DNA of 64,000 nt from Pyrocephalus nanus. Its lineage: Eukaryota; Chordata; Aves; Passeriformes; Tyrannidae. The notes under the pieces are model-generated. The model saw only the letters and a list, made by a program, of their open reading frames with translations. It ran no database searches and was not told where the DNA came from. The position numbers and the translations under genes were made by a program. Below, one piece after another: positions 12,619-21,540 of this stretch. Positions within the stretch are counted from its first letter, which is position 1; the number at the start of each line of letters is the position of its first letter. The stretch lies in NCBI GenBank assembly GCA_038380795.1, contig CM076269.1, positions 1,054,001 through 1,118,000 on the forward strand. The letters run 5' to 3'.

Positions 12619-13795
12619 ACCTTCGGAGATTTTGTCGAATTTGGGGTTGGCATCACATAAACCGAAGTGCAACATTTTCAACTCAATTTTTAGATTATCC
12701 CTAATAGCAGAAAGGATAATGTGCTTTCTTTATAGCACTCTGCATTCAAAGCAGACTAGTTAACAGCAACTTAAGTGTGATAATGGCAATTACATCAATA
12801 TGTTCCTTTTACACCACCAAAAGGCACTACTTCAGACAGCTGAAGACATTAGGTAAATAAGCTGGTGGAAATCACCTGAAAGTAATTATGTCATTTTGGG
12901 ACCACTAAATACATCTATTTGCAAAATACCCAAGTGGTCGTCTCCATCTAGGAACGACAGAAGTCTATATAAATTATTTTATTAAGAGCAGTGTTTGTCA
13001 CCAAGACATGCCATCAGATCCTTCACGGAATGAAAGGAGGCTGACGCACGAGAAAAGATCCCTACTCTAAAGGCACCTCACTTTCATGGCTTAGAAAGAA
13101 ACACCACTCAAATGGTGAGCCAAAAGGAAAAAAAAAAATATAAAATATACAAACAAAGGCCAAACAACAGCCCAAATACTAAACAAACACTTAAAATATT
13201 TTAGAAACACAAATTGTATGTTTTTAGTATGTGTATCACTCAAGTAAAACATTTGGAAAGAAGCAATAGGCAAGGAAAGCATAGGAAGTTCTTTTCTGCC
13301 AGAGATATAAACCAGAATATAGTTCCCAAGAAACATCTGGTCCCTGGAAAAGGTCCCAACTTATTGATGGATAACTGGATTTTGCTTGGCTTTTGGGTTG
13401 TTGGATTGTGAATATTGATTTGCAAAGATAATAAAAGGGTAGGCCGGGCCACATCCTCTTCCAGACTCGAAGAAACAGTAACAAAAGAACAAAAAACTAC
13501 AAATATGTAGTCAGTAAAACAACTTGCAATGCGATAACTGTTCTACAAAGCCACCAAAAAAACAGCACTCCTACCATAGCTGGTTTCAGATAATTTATTA
13601 TAGGGCAATACTAACCGCAAATTAGGTTATCTTAGTAAACACAGTATCACTGATTAAATGAGATTACGAGAATTACTCATTTTCACTTTTTCTGGAATGA
13701 AAAGGAAATGGAAGCATATGGCCGGTGGTGATCAAAACTTCTTCTTTTAAAAGAACTCTCCATAAAAATATCCATTATTCCAGCCTACCCACCCA

Positions 13796-14345
13796 TTAAG
13801 GTGGGAAGCATATTTGTCTCAAAGGCCTGGAATCGAGAGGTCTTTTATCGCAAGATTCCATTTGTTTTCTGAAGTAATTAGAAGGTCTCCCCCATTCAGC
13901 CCTGCCCGCAGTGCCGTGTAGGCCGAACCCAGAGCATGAGCGGCAGAAAGGGCTTTCGAAATCCCCCTCCCAGAGACACCACAAACCTCGCCACACTGCC
14001 TGTCATAAAAGGTCACTTTTTTTTTTTTTTCCTCGGAACAAACCATTAATCAATGGAGTGTAATTGTCCCAGCGCTCGCAAGAGCTCCGCCGCGGAGGGA
14101 CCTTGTTTTTAACTCGCATAATTGCAAAACAGCGAAAGTTCAGAAACATAACCCAAATCCACCTCCCCATTTTACCCCTTTACAATTCCCACTGCCCTTT
14201 GGGCCTCTTCTTGGAAGCAAATGGAAGGCAAGCTGAAGTTTTCTCAATTGAGCCGGAGCTAAGAAACCTTTGATATGCTAATACCCTCCTTCAAACGGTA
14301 AGAATTCACACTCGCATTAATTCAAACAATTTCTGCAGAATGATG
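13796..14345. promoter_or_regulatory. Promoter-proximal cluster of developmental transcription-factor-like cores
   Basis: This 550-bp block just left of the CpG island carries an unusual density of recognisable cores. Homeodomain-type TAATTA or ATTAAT cores lie at about 13875-13880, 14044-14050 and 14315-14322, with ATAATTG near 14118 and the palindrome CTCAATTGAG at 14243-14252. A nuclear-receptor half site, AAGGTCA, lies at 14009-14015, and a TCF/LEF-like CCTTTGAT at 14267-14274. The sequence is single-copy apart from a T run at 14017-14030. If the minus-strand first exon at 15027 is real, this block sits at the start of its first intron. Motif cores are short and occur by chance; only density and position support the call. 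Confidence 0.35.
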
Positions 14346-14653
14346 CGAAATGGCACCTTCTTTTCGTGGCGAGCAACAAAAGGAGGGAGCCGGGGCGCCC
14401 GAGGAAGCCAAACAGCAGAACATTTGTTCCGCAGGACGCCTTCCGTCGGCAACAGGGGCATTTGTGGGCAAAGAAAACACACCTGAGCACCAGCAGAGCT
14501 CTTTACTTTCTGACAAACCGCGCTCAAATCCCAGCAGGGCCGGCGCAGACTAACAAGATGTTATTTTTAGAGCCAGACACAGCAACGGTGCCTCATGACA
14601 CACTGTTTTCTGTCTCCAGATGGCCCCAGATTTCTACATGTGAAAATAAATAG

Positions 14654-14680
14654 AAATAAAAAAAAAAAATAAAAAAAAAA
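14654..14680 (+). repeat. A-rich tract at the left edge of the CpG island
   Basis: Two runs of about ten A are separated by a single T, immediately before the GC-rich island begins. It is poly(dA:dT) simple sequence, which tends to exclude nucleosomes. Confidence 0.8.
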
Positions 14681-14863
14681 GTTGCTCTCCCCCCACCGCC
14701 GACAAAGGGTAATTTATTCCTCTTCCCGCAGCCACCCCCCCACCTCGCAGGGGCTGGGGGTGCCGGGCGCTCGCCAGAGTTCCACAAATAACCCCGCAAC
14801 AGGTAAATATTCCCCGCCCGGGACGCCGCTCGGCGCTGTCCGCGGGCCTGCTCGGCGCGGCTG

Positions 14864-14894
14864 CCGCAGGTCCCTCCGCAGGTCCCTCCGCAGG
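14864..14894 (+). repeat. 12-bp tandem repeat, about 2.6 copies
   Basis: The unit CCGCAGGTCCCT occurs twice in perfect tandem and is followed by a partial third copy. It lies inside the CpG island, on the intron side of the proposed first exon. Confidence 0.8.
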
Positions 14895-15026
14895 GCGCGG
14901 GGGGGCGCGGAGCGGAGCGGGGCCCGAGCGGGGCCCGGCGCTCTCCGCGGGTTCGGTCCCCGCCGCGGGCGAGGAGCAGCGCGGCACGGCCGGGGGCAGG
15001 CACGGGCGGCAGAAAGCTCCGCTTAC

Positions 15027-15260
15027 CTCTGTGTGCGAGCCGAAGGCGGGCCGGGCTGGGTGTCCCCGGCGGGACCCGCGGTGCGGGCGGCCCCGCAGAG
15101 CGGCGGGGAGCGCGGCGCAGGCACAGCCGGGGCTGGGGCGGAAGGCAGCGGGCGCTGCGGCTCGGAGGGCTGGGCAGCGCACGGCACGGGCGGCTTCTGC
15201 TCGGCGCGGCCGGCCGGGAGGATCTGCCCCGGCTAAGTCAACATCTTCCTGCGGCTCCGA
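15027..15260 (-). other. Candidate noncoding first exon ending at a consensus donor
   Basis: On the minus strand the island contains CACAGAG followed by GTAAGC, a near-perfect splice donor that places the exon 3' end at 15027. It is the best donor I found on either strand of the island. The 5' end is not defined; 15260 is only a guess placed before the 32-base A tract. Within 15027-15260 the minus strand has a single ATG (15242-15244), which opens a three-codon frame Met-Leu-Thr-stop at 15233-15244. The exon is therefore best read as 5' UTR with a minimal upstream ORF. A downstream coding exon cannot be assigned with confidence; phase-0 candidates lie near 5.4 and 5.8 kb. Confidence 0.5.
15233..15244 (-). 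other. Minimal upstream ORF (Met-Leu-Thr) in the candidate 5' UTR
   Basis: ATG TTG ACT TAG on the minus strand is the only ATG between the probable start region and the donor at 15027. Very short upstream ORFs can reduce initiation at a downstream start codon. Whether it is transcribed depends on where the start site lies. Confidence 0.3.
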
Positions 15261-15329
15261 ACGCGCCGCTCCGCACCGAACGCGCGATGCAGCCAGGCTC
15301 CCGCACGCACGCACACAAGGAACAGATTC

Positions 15330-15333
<4 letters not shown>

Positions 15334-15365
<32 letters not shown>
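15334..15365 (+). repeat. 32-base poly(A) tract inside the CpG island
   Basis: An uninterrupted run of 32 A between GC-rich flanks, T on the minus strand. It has no recognisable retroposed body or flanking direct repeat. It lies just upstream, in minus-strand sense, of the proposed first exon. Poly(dA:dT) tracts disfavour nucleosomes. The exact length is likely to vary and to be prone to sequencing error. Poly-lysine and poly-phenylalanine frames through it are artefacts. Confidence 0.9.
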
Positions 15366-15366
<1 letters not shown>

Positions 15367-15702
15367 CCGAAATGGAGGAGGGGAGGATGGGCGCAGCGCA
15401 GCGAGTGTGCCCAGCCTCGGGAGTCCCTTCTGGGCAGCAATCAGGAGGCGATGCCCGCAGCTGGGGTGGCGGGGAACAACTCGACTGTTACGATGGACCC
15501 CCCTCCTCCGCGTCTCTGTCGCTCGCACCGACTGGATTCACATCTCCCGGGATGACATTCTGGCCTCTGGCGGAGTGCGGCGCCGGCCCCTCCTCGGATT
15601 TTCTCCTCTTCCTCCCGGTGCTGCTGCCCCGCCAGCGACTGGAGACCGGGCGCCGAGCGAGCACCGCGCGCGGCAATGGGAAAAACGCAATACATACACA
15701 CC

Positions 15703-15727
<25 letters not shown>
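15703..15727 (+). repeat. 25-base poly(A) tract inside the CpG island
   Basis: A second uninterrupted A run, about 340 bp from the end of the 32-base run. No retroposon body precedes it. Confidence 0.9.
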
Positions 15728-15733
<6 letters not shown>

Positions 15734-16107
15734 TGAATGTATGGCAGCCTCTCCGCGCTGTGCACCGCTCCGTCTGCGGCTGGGGAGCGCCAAGTCCTGA
15801 CACGGACTTTCCGCCGGCTCTGAACTGGAGTCACCTCCAGCCTCCTCCCCCTCCAATCTCCACCCCCTCTCCCTGCGCTCCCACCCCTGGGCTCAGCTAA
15901 TCATATAAACATATTATCACGTAGAGCGGCACCGGCGAAGGACAAAAATCTCTCCCTTCCTGCCTTTTTCAGACCCCCTCCCCGCCCCCCCAATCCTCCC
16001 TCCCCATCTGAAGGCAGGGCGAGGAAGGGGATGCTGAGGGCCGAGCGGCGGTGGAGGCCGCGCTGGGCGCTCCCCGCCCCAGCCGAGGGGCGCGGGCCCT
16101 GCGGCCG

Positions 16108-16148
16108 CCCCCTCCCCTCCCCTCCCCTCCCCTCCCCTCCCCTCCCCT
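16108..16148 (+). repeat. (CCCCT)n tract; G-quadruplex-capable on the minus strand
   Basis: About eight CCCCT units in tandem. The minus strand has repeated runs of four G separated by A, which satisfies the usual pattern for an intramolecular G-quadruplex. It lies upstream of the proposed leftward start site. Confidence 0.9.
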
Positions 16149-16224
16149 GGCTCCCCGGCGGCTGCAGGCGCCAGCCCGGCCGGCCGGAGGCGTCCCCGCC
16201 GCGCCTTCGCCTTCTCCTCGCCCT

Positions 16225-16400
16225 GCCCGCACCGCCTGTGCCCGCTGCCCGCACCGCCTGTGCCCGCTGCCCGCACCGCCTGTGCCCGCTGCCCGCACCG
16301 CCTGTGCCCGCTGCCCGCACCGCCTGTGCCCGCTGCCCGCACCGCCTGTGCCCGCTGCCCGCACCGCCTGTGCCCGCTGCCCGCACCGCCTGTGCCCGCT
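16225..16400 (+). repeat. 22-bp minisatellite, eight perfect copies
   Basis: The unit begins GCCCGCACCGCCTGTGCCCG and ends CT. Eight copies are arranged head to tail, 176 bp in total, with no substitution between copies. Because 22 is not a multiple of 3 the reading frame rotates with each copy, and the unit lacks stops, so long frames run through it on both strands. Those frames are repeat artefacts. Perfect identity suggests recent expansion or gene-conversion-like turnover. Confidence 0.97.
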
Positions 16401-16560
16401 CCTCTGCCCCCTTCCCCGCGACACCCCCAATCCTCCAGCGGCACCCCCGGCCCTTGCTCGGCTCTGCTGGCCTTGTGCCCCGCTCCCCGCCGAGGCACAG
16501 CCACGCGTCAGGGGAGGCATGTCAGGGCAGGGAAAACAGCGCTGGGAAGCGATTTGAAGG

Positions 16561-17050
16561 ATACTCGCTTGACTCACTGCTGTGCTCGGGTACAAAACGC
16601 AGTCTAGCAGCGCTGTTGCGTTCTCCCAAAAAATCTGCTCTCGGAAACCACGGCTGGCATTGCCGGCAGGGCTTGGGTTTTTCCCCCTCTGTGCCGATGC
16701 AAAGCACGGAGGATCCGCTCCGACCTTTCGGGATGTGCAGCACGGGCAGTTCCCGGCTCTCAAGGTCAGGGAGAAGCAGCTGGGCATCAGCGAGGGCCGG
16801 CGGCGGGGGGACAGCGCGGTCACAGCAGCGCGGACCTGCCCTGATTACCGCCCCCTCCCCCTTGTTTGGGGTGTTTGGCCATCCCCTCCCTCTGCCAGCT
16901 GCAGCACTGAAATGAAAGCCTCTCAGCTGCATCTATCGGCGGAATCGCATGTACTAGGCATGGAAGGCATGAGCGCTTGGGGCTCGATCAACTGCTTTAG
17001 GTCCAAAGCACGCTGACAATTCAGCTTGAAACACCCACACCACGCCCGGG
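16561..17050. other. Right shore of the CpG island
   Basis: CpG density declines across this part. Short open frames on both strands have no recognisable domain. I see no convincing splice donor on the + strand that would define a divergent first exon. Confidence 0.4.
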
Positions 17051-17804
17051 AATCAGGATCATTAGCTTTGTTAATGGCAATGATTTATTTTCTAATGTAA
17101 TCATTTTGACGTCTCTGCATACCTGTGCAATTGGTGCTCTTCTTTAGAAATTGTAGCGTGTCTTAAGAGAAACACGACATGTTAGAAGGAAACTGAATCC
17201 TGAAGATCTTGCAACATGAAGTAGTGAGAACCACAGAGCTGGTCCAGAGTTCTTCAAAACCACATTAGACTTTCAACACTGCTAGCAGTAATCCTGGGGA
17301 TGGACATCTAATAGTCACTGAAATATGGGCATCCCATAGCCATGCAGACCTTCCTCAGTTCAGGGCATCTGTCAAGGGGACTGGGGAGTGGAAAAACAAT
17401 CCCAGGCTTTTAGGACCAAAGGAGGAGTTCAGAGCATCTTCCTGAGGCTGTTTTTTTCAGCTGTATTAAATCTGCAGACTCCCTCAAAACCAAACTCAGC
17501 ATGGGAGGACAGAAGACTGTCTGTCTGTGTACGAGTTCTGTGCCTACAATGTATAATTAAGAGTATGGGTTCCTGTGAGAGCAAAGTATAACAAAAGAGC
17601 AGGTTCTCTATGAAGTCCTTTGTGTATTCCTAGTATAGCCAACAGCCCTTTCTTGCTGAATATCCTTATAAATACCTGTATAAACCCTAGCTAACCTCTT
17701 ATGCATTTCTAATGGAATTAAATTATACAGGTGTTTTAATGTATTTTGTTAGAAACTGGTTTTCATGGAATGGGTTGGTTACATCTGTTATGGAAACATG
17801 CTTA

Positions 17805-17844
17805 CAGAAATATAAAAACATAAACAGAAATATAAAAACATAAA
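17805..17844 (+). repeat. 20-bp perfect tandem duplication
   Basis: CAGAAATATAAAAACATAAA occurs twice head to tail without mismatch. It is a simple local duplication. Confidence 0.95.
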
Positions 17845-18310
17845 TATTGATTTGCGATGGGTTTACCAGAGTTTTAAAACATATCACTAACAAATCCTAC
17901 TTTTTCTTTTTTTTTCTTTTTTTTTATAAACGTAATTGCAGATAAGCAGTGATAGCCCTGAGTTAACAGACCTGTGCTTAGTTGATGAGAACAGGATTTA
18001 GCCAGAAAACTGTCGATAATACAATAATTAGCTGGGGTTGACGGTTTTCCTTTGAGAGGATACGAGAGAGAAGAATTCTTCTGTTTGCAGCAAAAAAAAG
18101 TCTGTTGGGTTCTCCAAAGTTGGTTTGTTGTTTGTTTTTTTTTACCCAGGAAAAAATTGAAAAGAACTGCAGAACTAGGCCTTGTGTTAATATTTGCAGA
18201 AGTCAGAGTGAATTCACCTCTGTGGATTCAACTGCAGGACTGAAGTTCATTTTCCGTCTTTTCATCAAAAACTTCTGGAATCATATTTCTTTCTACATGC
18301 AGAGAATGGA

Positions 18311-18340
18311 GTTTTACAACTCTAAGTTTTACAACTCTAA
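18311..18340 (+). repeat. 15-bp perfect tandem duplication
   Basis: GTTTTACAACTCTAA occurs twice in tandem, followed by GCTGTAAAAC, part of which is an inverted copy of the GTTTTAC core. Confidence 0.95.
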
Positions 18341-21300
18341 GCTGTAAAACCGAGTTTTAAACAATTGGTAAAAATGCAGGGACCTTTTAGCATTTGTTTC
18401 GAAAACACGTTTCATTAATCCTCATTAAAACTGCATTAAGATATAAGAATACCTGGCAGAGGTGTATATTGTTTTGGCAAGTAAAATACCATTATTCAAA
18501 TGATTAATTTTACTTCACGTGAATCAGCATCTGTTTCTTTAAAACAGAAAAATTGTACACACATGTACCCATGGCGTACTTGAATCTGATCCTGTCGTTT
18601 TTCCTCAGCCACAATTACTGCCAGATTTGAATATTAATATGTAAGAAGGAATTATAACAAATCAAGTTTCTCTCCACCATTCTGACTGCCTACTATTTGC
18701 TTTTTGCCATATCCCCATAAAATACGAATCTCATTCCATACAGACTCCACAAATAAGTACAGACAAGTAGATTTTCTTTAAAACCTTGCTTTGCTGCAAT
18801 AGTGCAAAATATCTAGCTTGAAAGCACTACAAGAAATTTTATAGTCTTACCAAAGTAATTCAATGACATTTTATGCCCCCTTTTTACTCATGTTAAATTT
18901 GATGTGCATCATGTTAAGCTGTATGTTCTGTGTGTATTGCTCTCCAGTTGCTCTGATTAATCTGCTGGACCACGTCTTTGAAAAACTAAAAGCCAATTCT
19001 TAGTAATTTTTAAAATAATCACAACAATTGTGTATCAATTAGCATTTCTAGGGACTTTGTGTAGGACAGTAACAACTGGAAAAGATTTAACTGTCAGCTG
19101 TGCACTTGCAGATGCATCTGAGAAAGATGATTTAACTTGTGGCAAAAATTGGCCAAATTATGATGTCTGTAATATGATATGATGGACTCCACTAACTTTT
19201 TTTTTTTTTTTAAGAATTGCATCTTAAATCTGCCTGTTCTTAAAAAGGTTAATTTAAAATGTTTCAATATCTTGACAAATAATATTTTGTATTGCCCTCA
19301 GTGTCAGTTGCCCCATGAGAAATGATTTACACAGATTTTATGCAGCCTATTTTATTATTACTGGAGTTTTATGACTGAACTTTAAATACTAGCGACTGAC
19401 ATTTCCTCTTATCTGTCTGTACTCCTGTGAAAAACGTATCAATGAACTTAGATGTAATGTTAGCAAAGACTGATGGAAGAGGTAGTAAATATATGTAGTG
19501 TGGTAGCATCAGCTAAAATTGGTGTACTAATTTAAAGACAGAGTTTAATTGGTATAATGTAAAGACTTGAGGTTTTTTCCATGACACATGGAAATGTAAC
19601 AAACCATTACATGATTTTACCATCTCAACAGAAAAGGGAAAATTTTGCTTGTTTTATTTAGGAAAATCCCCAATTAATTTTCACGGGCAAATTTATATAA
19701 ATAAACTGTGAATGATGCAACCCATAATAGGAAATATCCAATGTATTGCCTTAAAAGTTTGGAAATATATCTTGACAATTACCGGTCTTTTAAACTAAGT
19801 AATTGATTTTAGTGTCACTTGGGGGAAAAAATGAGACCCATCAATAAAAAAAGAGAATTCTGCAGCTGTTCCTAACAAATAAATGTAATATGAATTTGCA
19901 TTTTGCATAGTTTACTTCAGTAATCAATTTTAATGACTCATAATCTATATCATTATTCAAGAAATGACAAAATCATTGAGTTACTCATAACACTTGCTAA
20001 TTGTTTTTAAAAATAAATTCTATACATGACTAAGGAAACACCCATTTCCACTTGCTTTATGTTAAATCAACATCTAACCACTCATGGTGATTTCATTCAA
20101 AGAAAACAGAAGGAACACATTAGCTGTGTGGTTAAAGAGATTGATGGGCTTCAAACATTTTAACCATGAATGGGTTTTTTCCAACTGTAGAAACGCATGT
20201 TTTTCATTTAAATAGCTTCAAGAAAATGAAGATCATTTTATCCAACAAAGCTGTTGTTTCTTGTTCCTTAGAAATTAATTTAATTTTGTTTAATTAAGTA
20301 ATATTAGGAAAAAGCTCGTTCAGAGAAAAGGCAGCTATGAAACAAAAGCATGTGTATGCCATATTAACTAAGTATTCTGAAAGGGACTTTTTGTATCACA
20401 TTAATAAATTAAAAGAGATCAATGGGATTTTTACCAGTGAATTGAGATCCAGTTTCTTATGCTCATGCTAAGGCCTTGCAGTCGCCTCTCCACTCTCTGA
20501 AGTAAATTTGGGGGAGTGGTGGAGCTCAATGTTATTGAAGAAGTACATCCCTAACTTTGGACTGCAGGTATTTTGGATGCATGCTGGTGGAGAAAAGTTT
20601 GCAGTGAAATGCTGCAGGCATTTACAAAGGCCAGAGAGTTTCCAAGCCCGAGCTGCTGGGAGTCACGTAGCAGAACATAGTTAAAAAGAGCCCAGAACAA
20701 TTCCCTGCTTTCACATGAAAAGCTCAGCACAGAAGCTTAAACGATCATCCCAGGAAAGGAACTGCAGTGCTGAGCTTTTGGGGAAAGAGATATGTCAAGA
20801 GATCCCAATTCTCCAAATAGTTTTCCACATTTCTAGGTTCCCTTTTCTCCAGCTGCTGTATCTGCACAGGCATGACTTCTGCATTTGGGCAGCAAAACGA
20901 TGTTTGGGGTTTCTTGTTTGTTTGTTTTTTAAGGCGAGAAGCCCAAGAGAACACTAAGAAATTAAACAGATTTTTCTATTTAAAATAAATGTAATTTTGC
21001 CTGGCAGGTAGGGAGCTCCTTCTTCTCCTTCCCCTTACACAACTCTGTTGTACAATTTGCCATGACTTTGCTCAATCTCTGTAATTTGCAGCCAGAGAAG
21101 TACCCCATATCTCAGACTGGCATGTGTGGAGGTCACTATTTATTACAGAGTGCTTTTCAGTATCATTTTACCCAGGTTTCTGGCCATTCCTCTGTTCCCA
21201 AAGTGAAAGGTGATACAAAAGAGAGGAAGAATTCAAAGGCAAACCATTGTATTTGCAAGTAGGAATCCACAAAGCCCTTTCTCTTCTTCACGAGCACCTA

Positions 21301-21369
21301 ATGTAATCATCCATATTTTTGAAGGCACAGGCCAAGATTTGAGGAGAACTGCACAGGTCTACAAACCCG

Positions 21370-21540
21370 TAAGGATTTAGATGCCTACACTGGGGGTAAG
21401 GTTACATTTACTTTCTGGAGAAGTTATGGGATAAAATACATCAAGATCTTGGATCACTGACCAGAACTCAGGCCTCCCCAGTCCAACTGATTGTCCAAAT
21501 CATTAGGCTACAGAGTCATGTTCCCTCTGGTGCTCTCACT
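21370..21540 (+). repeat. Possible ancient tRNA-derived SINE remnant
   Basis: The stretch around 21460-21525 contains an accession-to-trinucleotide-like series (GAACTCAGGCCTCCCCAGTC, then CAAATCATTAGGCTACAGAG). It resembles the downstream part of old amniote CORE/MIR-type SINEs, typically a GAACCCAGG word followed by a CTAACCACTAGGCTA-like word. The upstream part is too diverged to follow. Assignment is by memory of the family pattern, not alignment. Confidence 0.38.

Larger units (their letters stand above)
5806..13795. other. AT-rich unique sequence, probable first intron
   Basis: Between the candidate exon and the CpG island is about 8 kb of mainly single-copy sequence with only simple repeats. 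The + strand reads richer in A and C than T and G in many lines (for example 4801-4860, 6781-6840 and 11221-11280), consistent with transcription from the minus strand. Open frames at 7992-8414 (-), 8082-8390 (+), 9840-10190 (-) and 10872-11282 (-) show no recognisable domain. No interspersed repeat is seen. Confidence 0.4.
14690..16560. promoter_or_regulatory. CpG island promoter
   Basis: GC and CpG content rise abruptly near 14690 and stay high to about 16550, with a weaker shoulder to about 16900. Elsewhere the window is AT-rich and CpG-poor. CpG is densest at 14800-15330 and 16020-16230. GC-box-like CCGCCC and CCCGCCC words are frequent and no clear TATA box is seen, as in a dispersed vertebrate promoter. 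The island contains three long A tracts, a CCCCT tract and a 22-bp minisatellite. A minus-strand splice donor at 15027 makes leftward transcription the best interpretation. The long open frames across the island, on both strands, are expected in stop-poor GC-rich DNA and are not called as genes. Confidence 0.85.

Noticed and set aside
14281..14302. + strand donor-like ACGGTAAGA at the left edge of the island
   Set aside because: No matching first exon or start region is evident upstream on the + strand, and the local skew favours minus-strand transcription.
14634..15440. 268-codon minus-strand frame across the CpG island
   Set aside because: Its only start codon lies upstream of the 32-base T tract, so it reads through poly-phenylalanine. 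It also crosses the consensus donor at 15027. Stop-poor GC-rich DNA explains its length. The fact that it is in phase 0 at the donor is a one-in-three coincidence.
15287..15736. 149-codon + frame with lysine runs at both ends
   Set aside because: Starts and ends in poly(A) tracts; the lysine runs are homopolymer translation.
16225..16400. CRISPR-like repeat array
   Set aside because: The repeats are directly contiguous with no spacers, and the host is a vertebrate; it is a minisatellite.
16566..16580. Second minus-strand donor-like word (CAGTGAGTC) in the island
   Set aside because: Weaker context than the donor at 15027, with no clear exon limit behind it; could be an alternative first exon but not supportable.
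15969..16915. Long frames of 284 codons (-) and 294 codons (+) at 16.0-16.9 kb
   Set aside because: Both run through the 22-bp minisatellite and the CCCCT tract, where stops are absent by composition. No domain, splice context or family resemblance.
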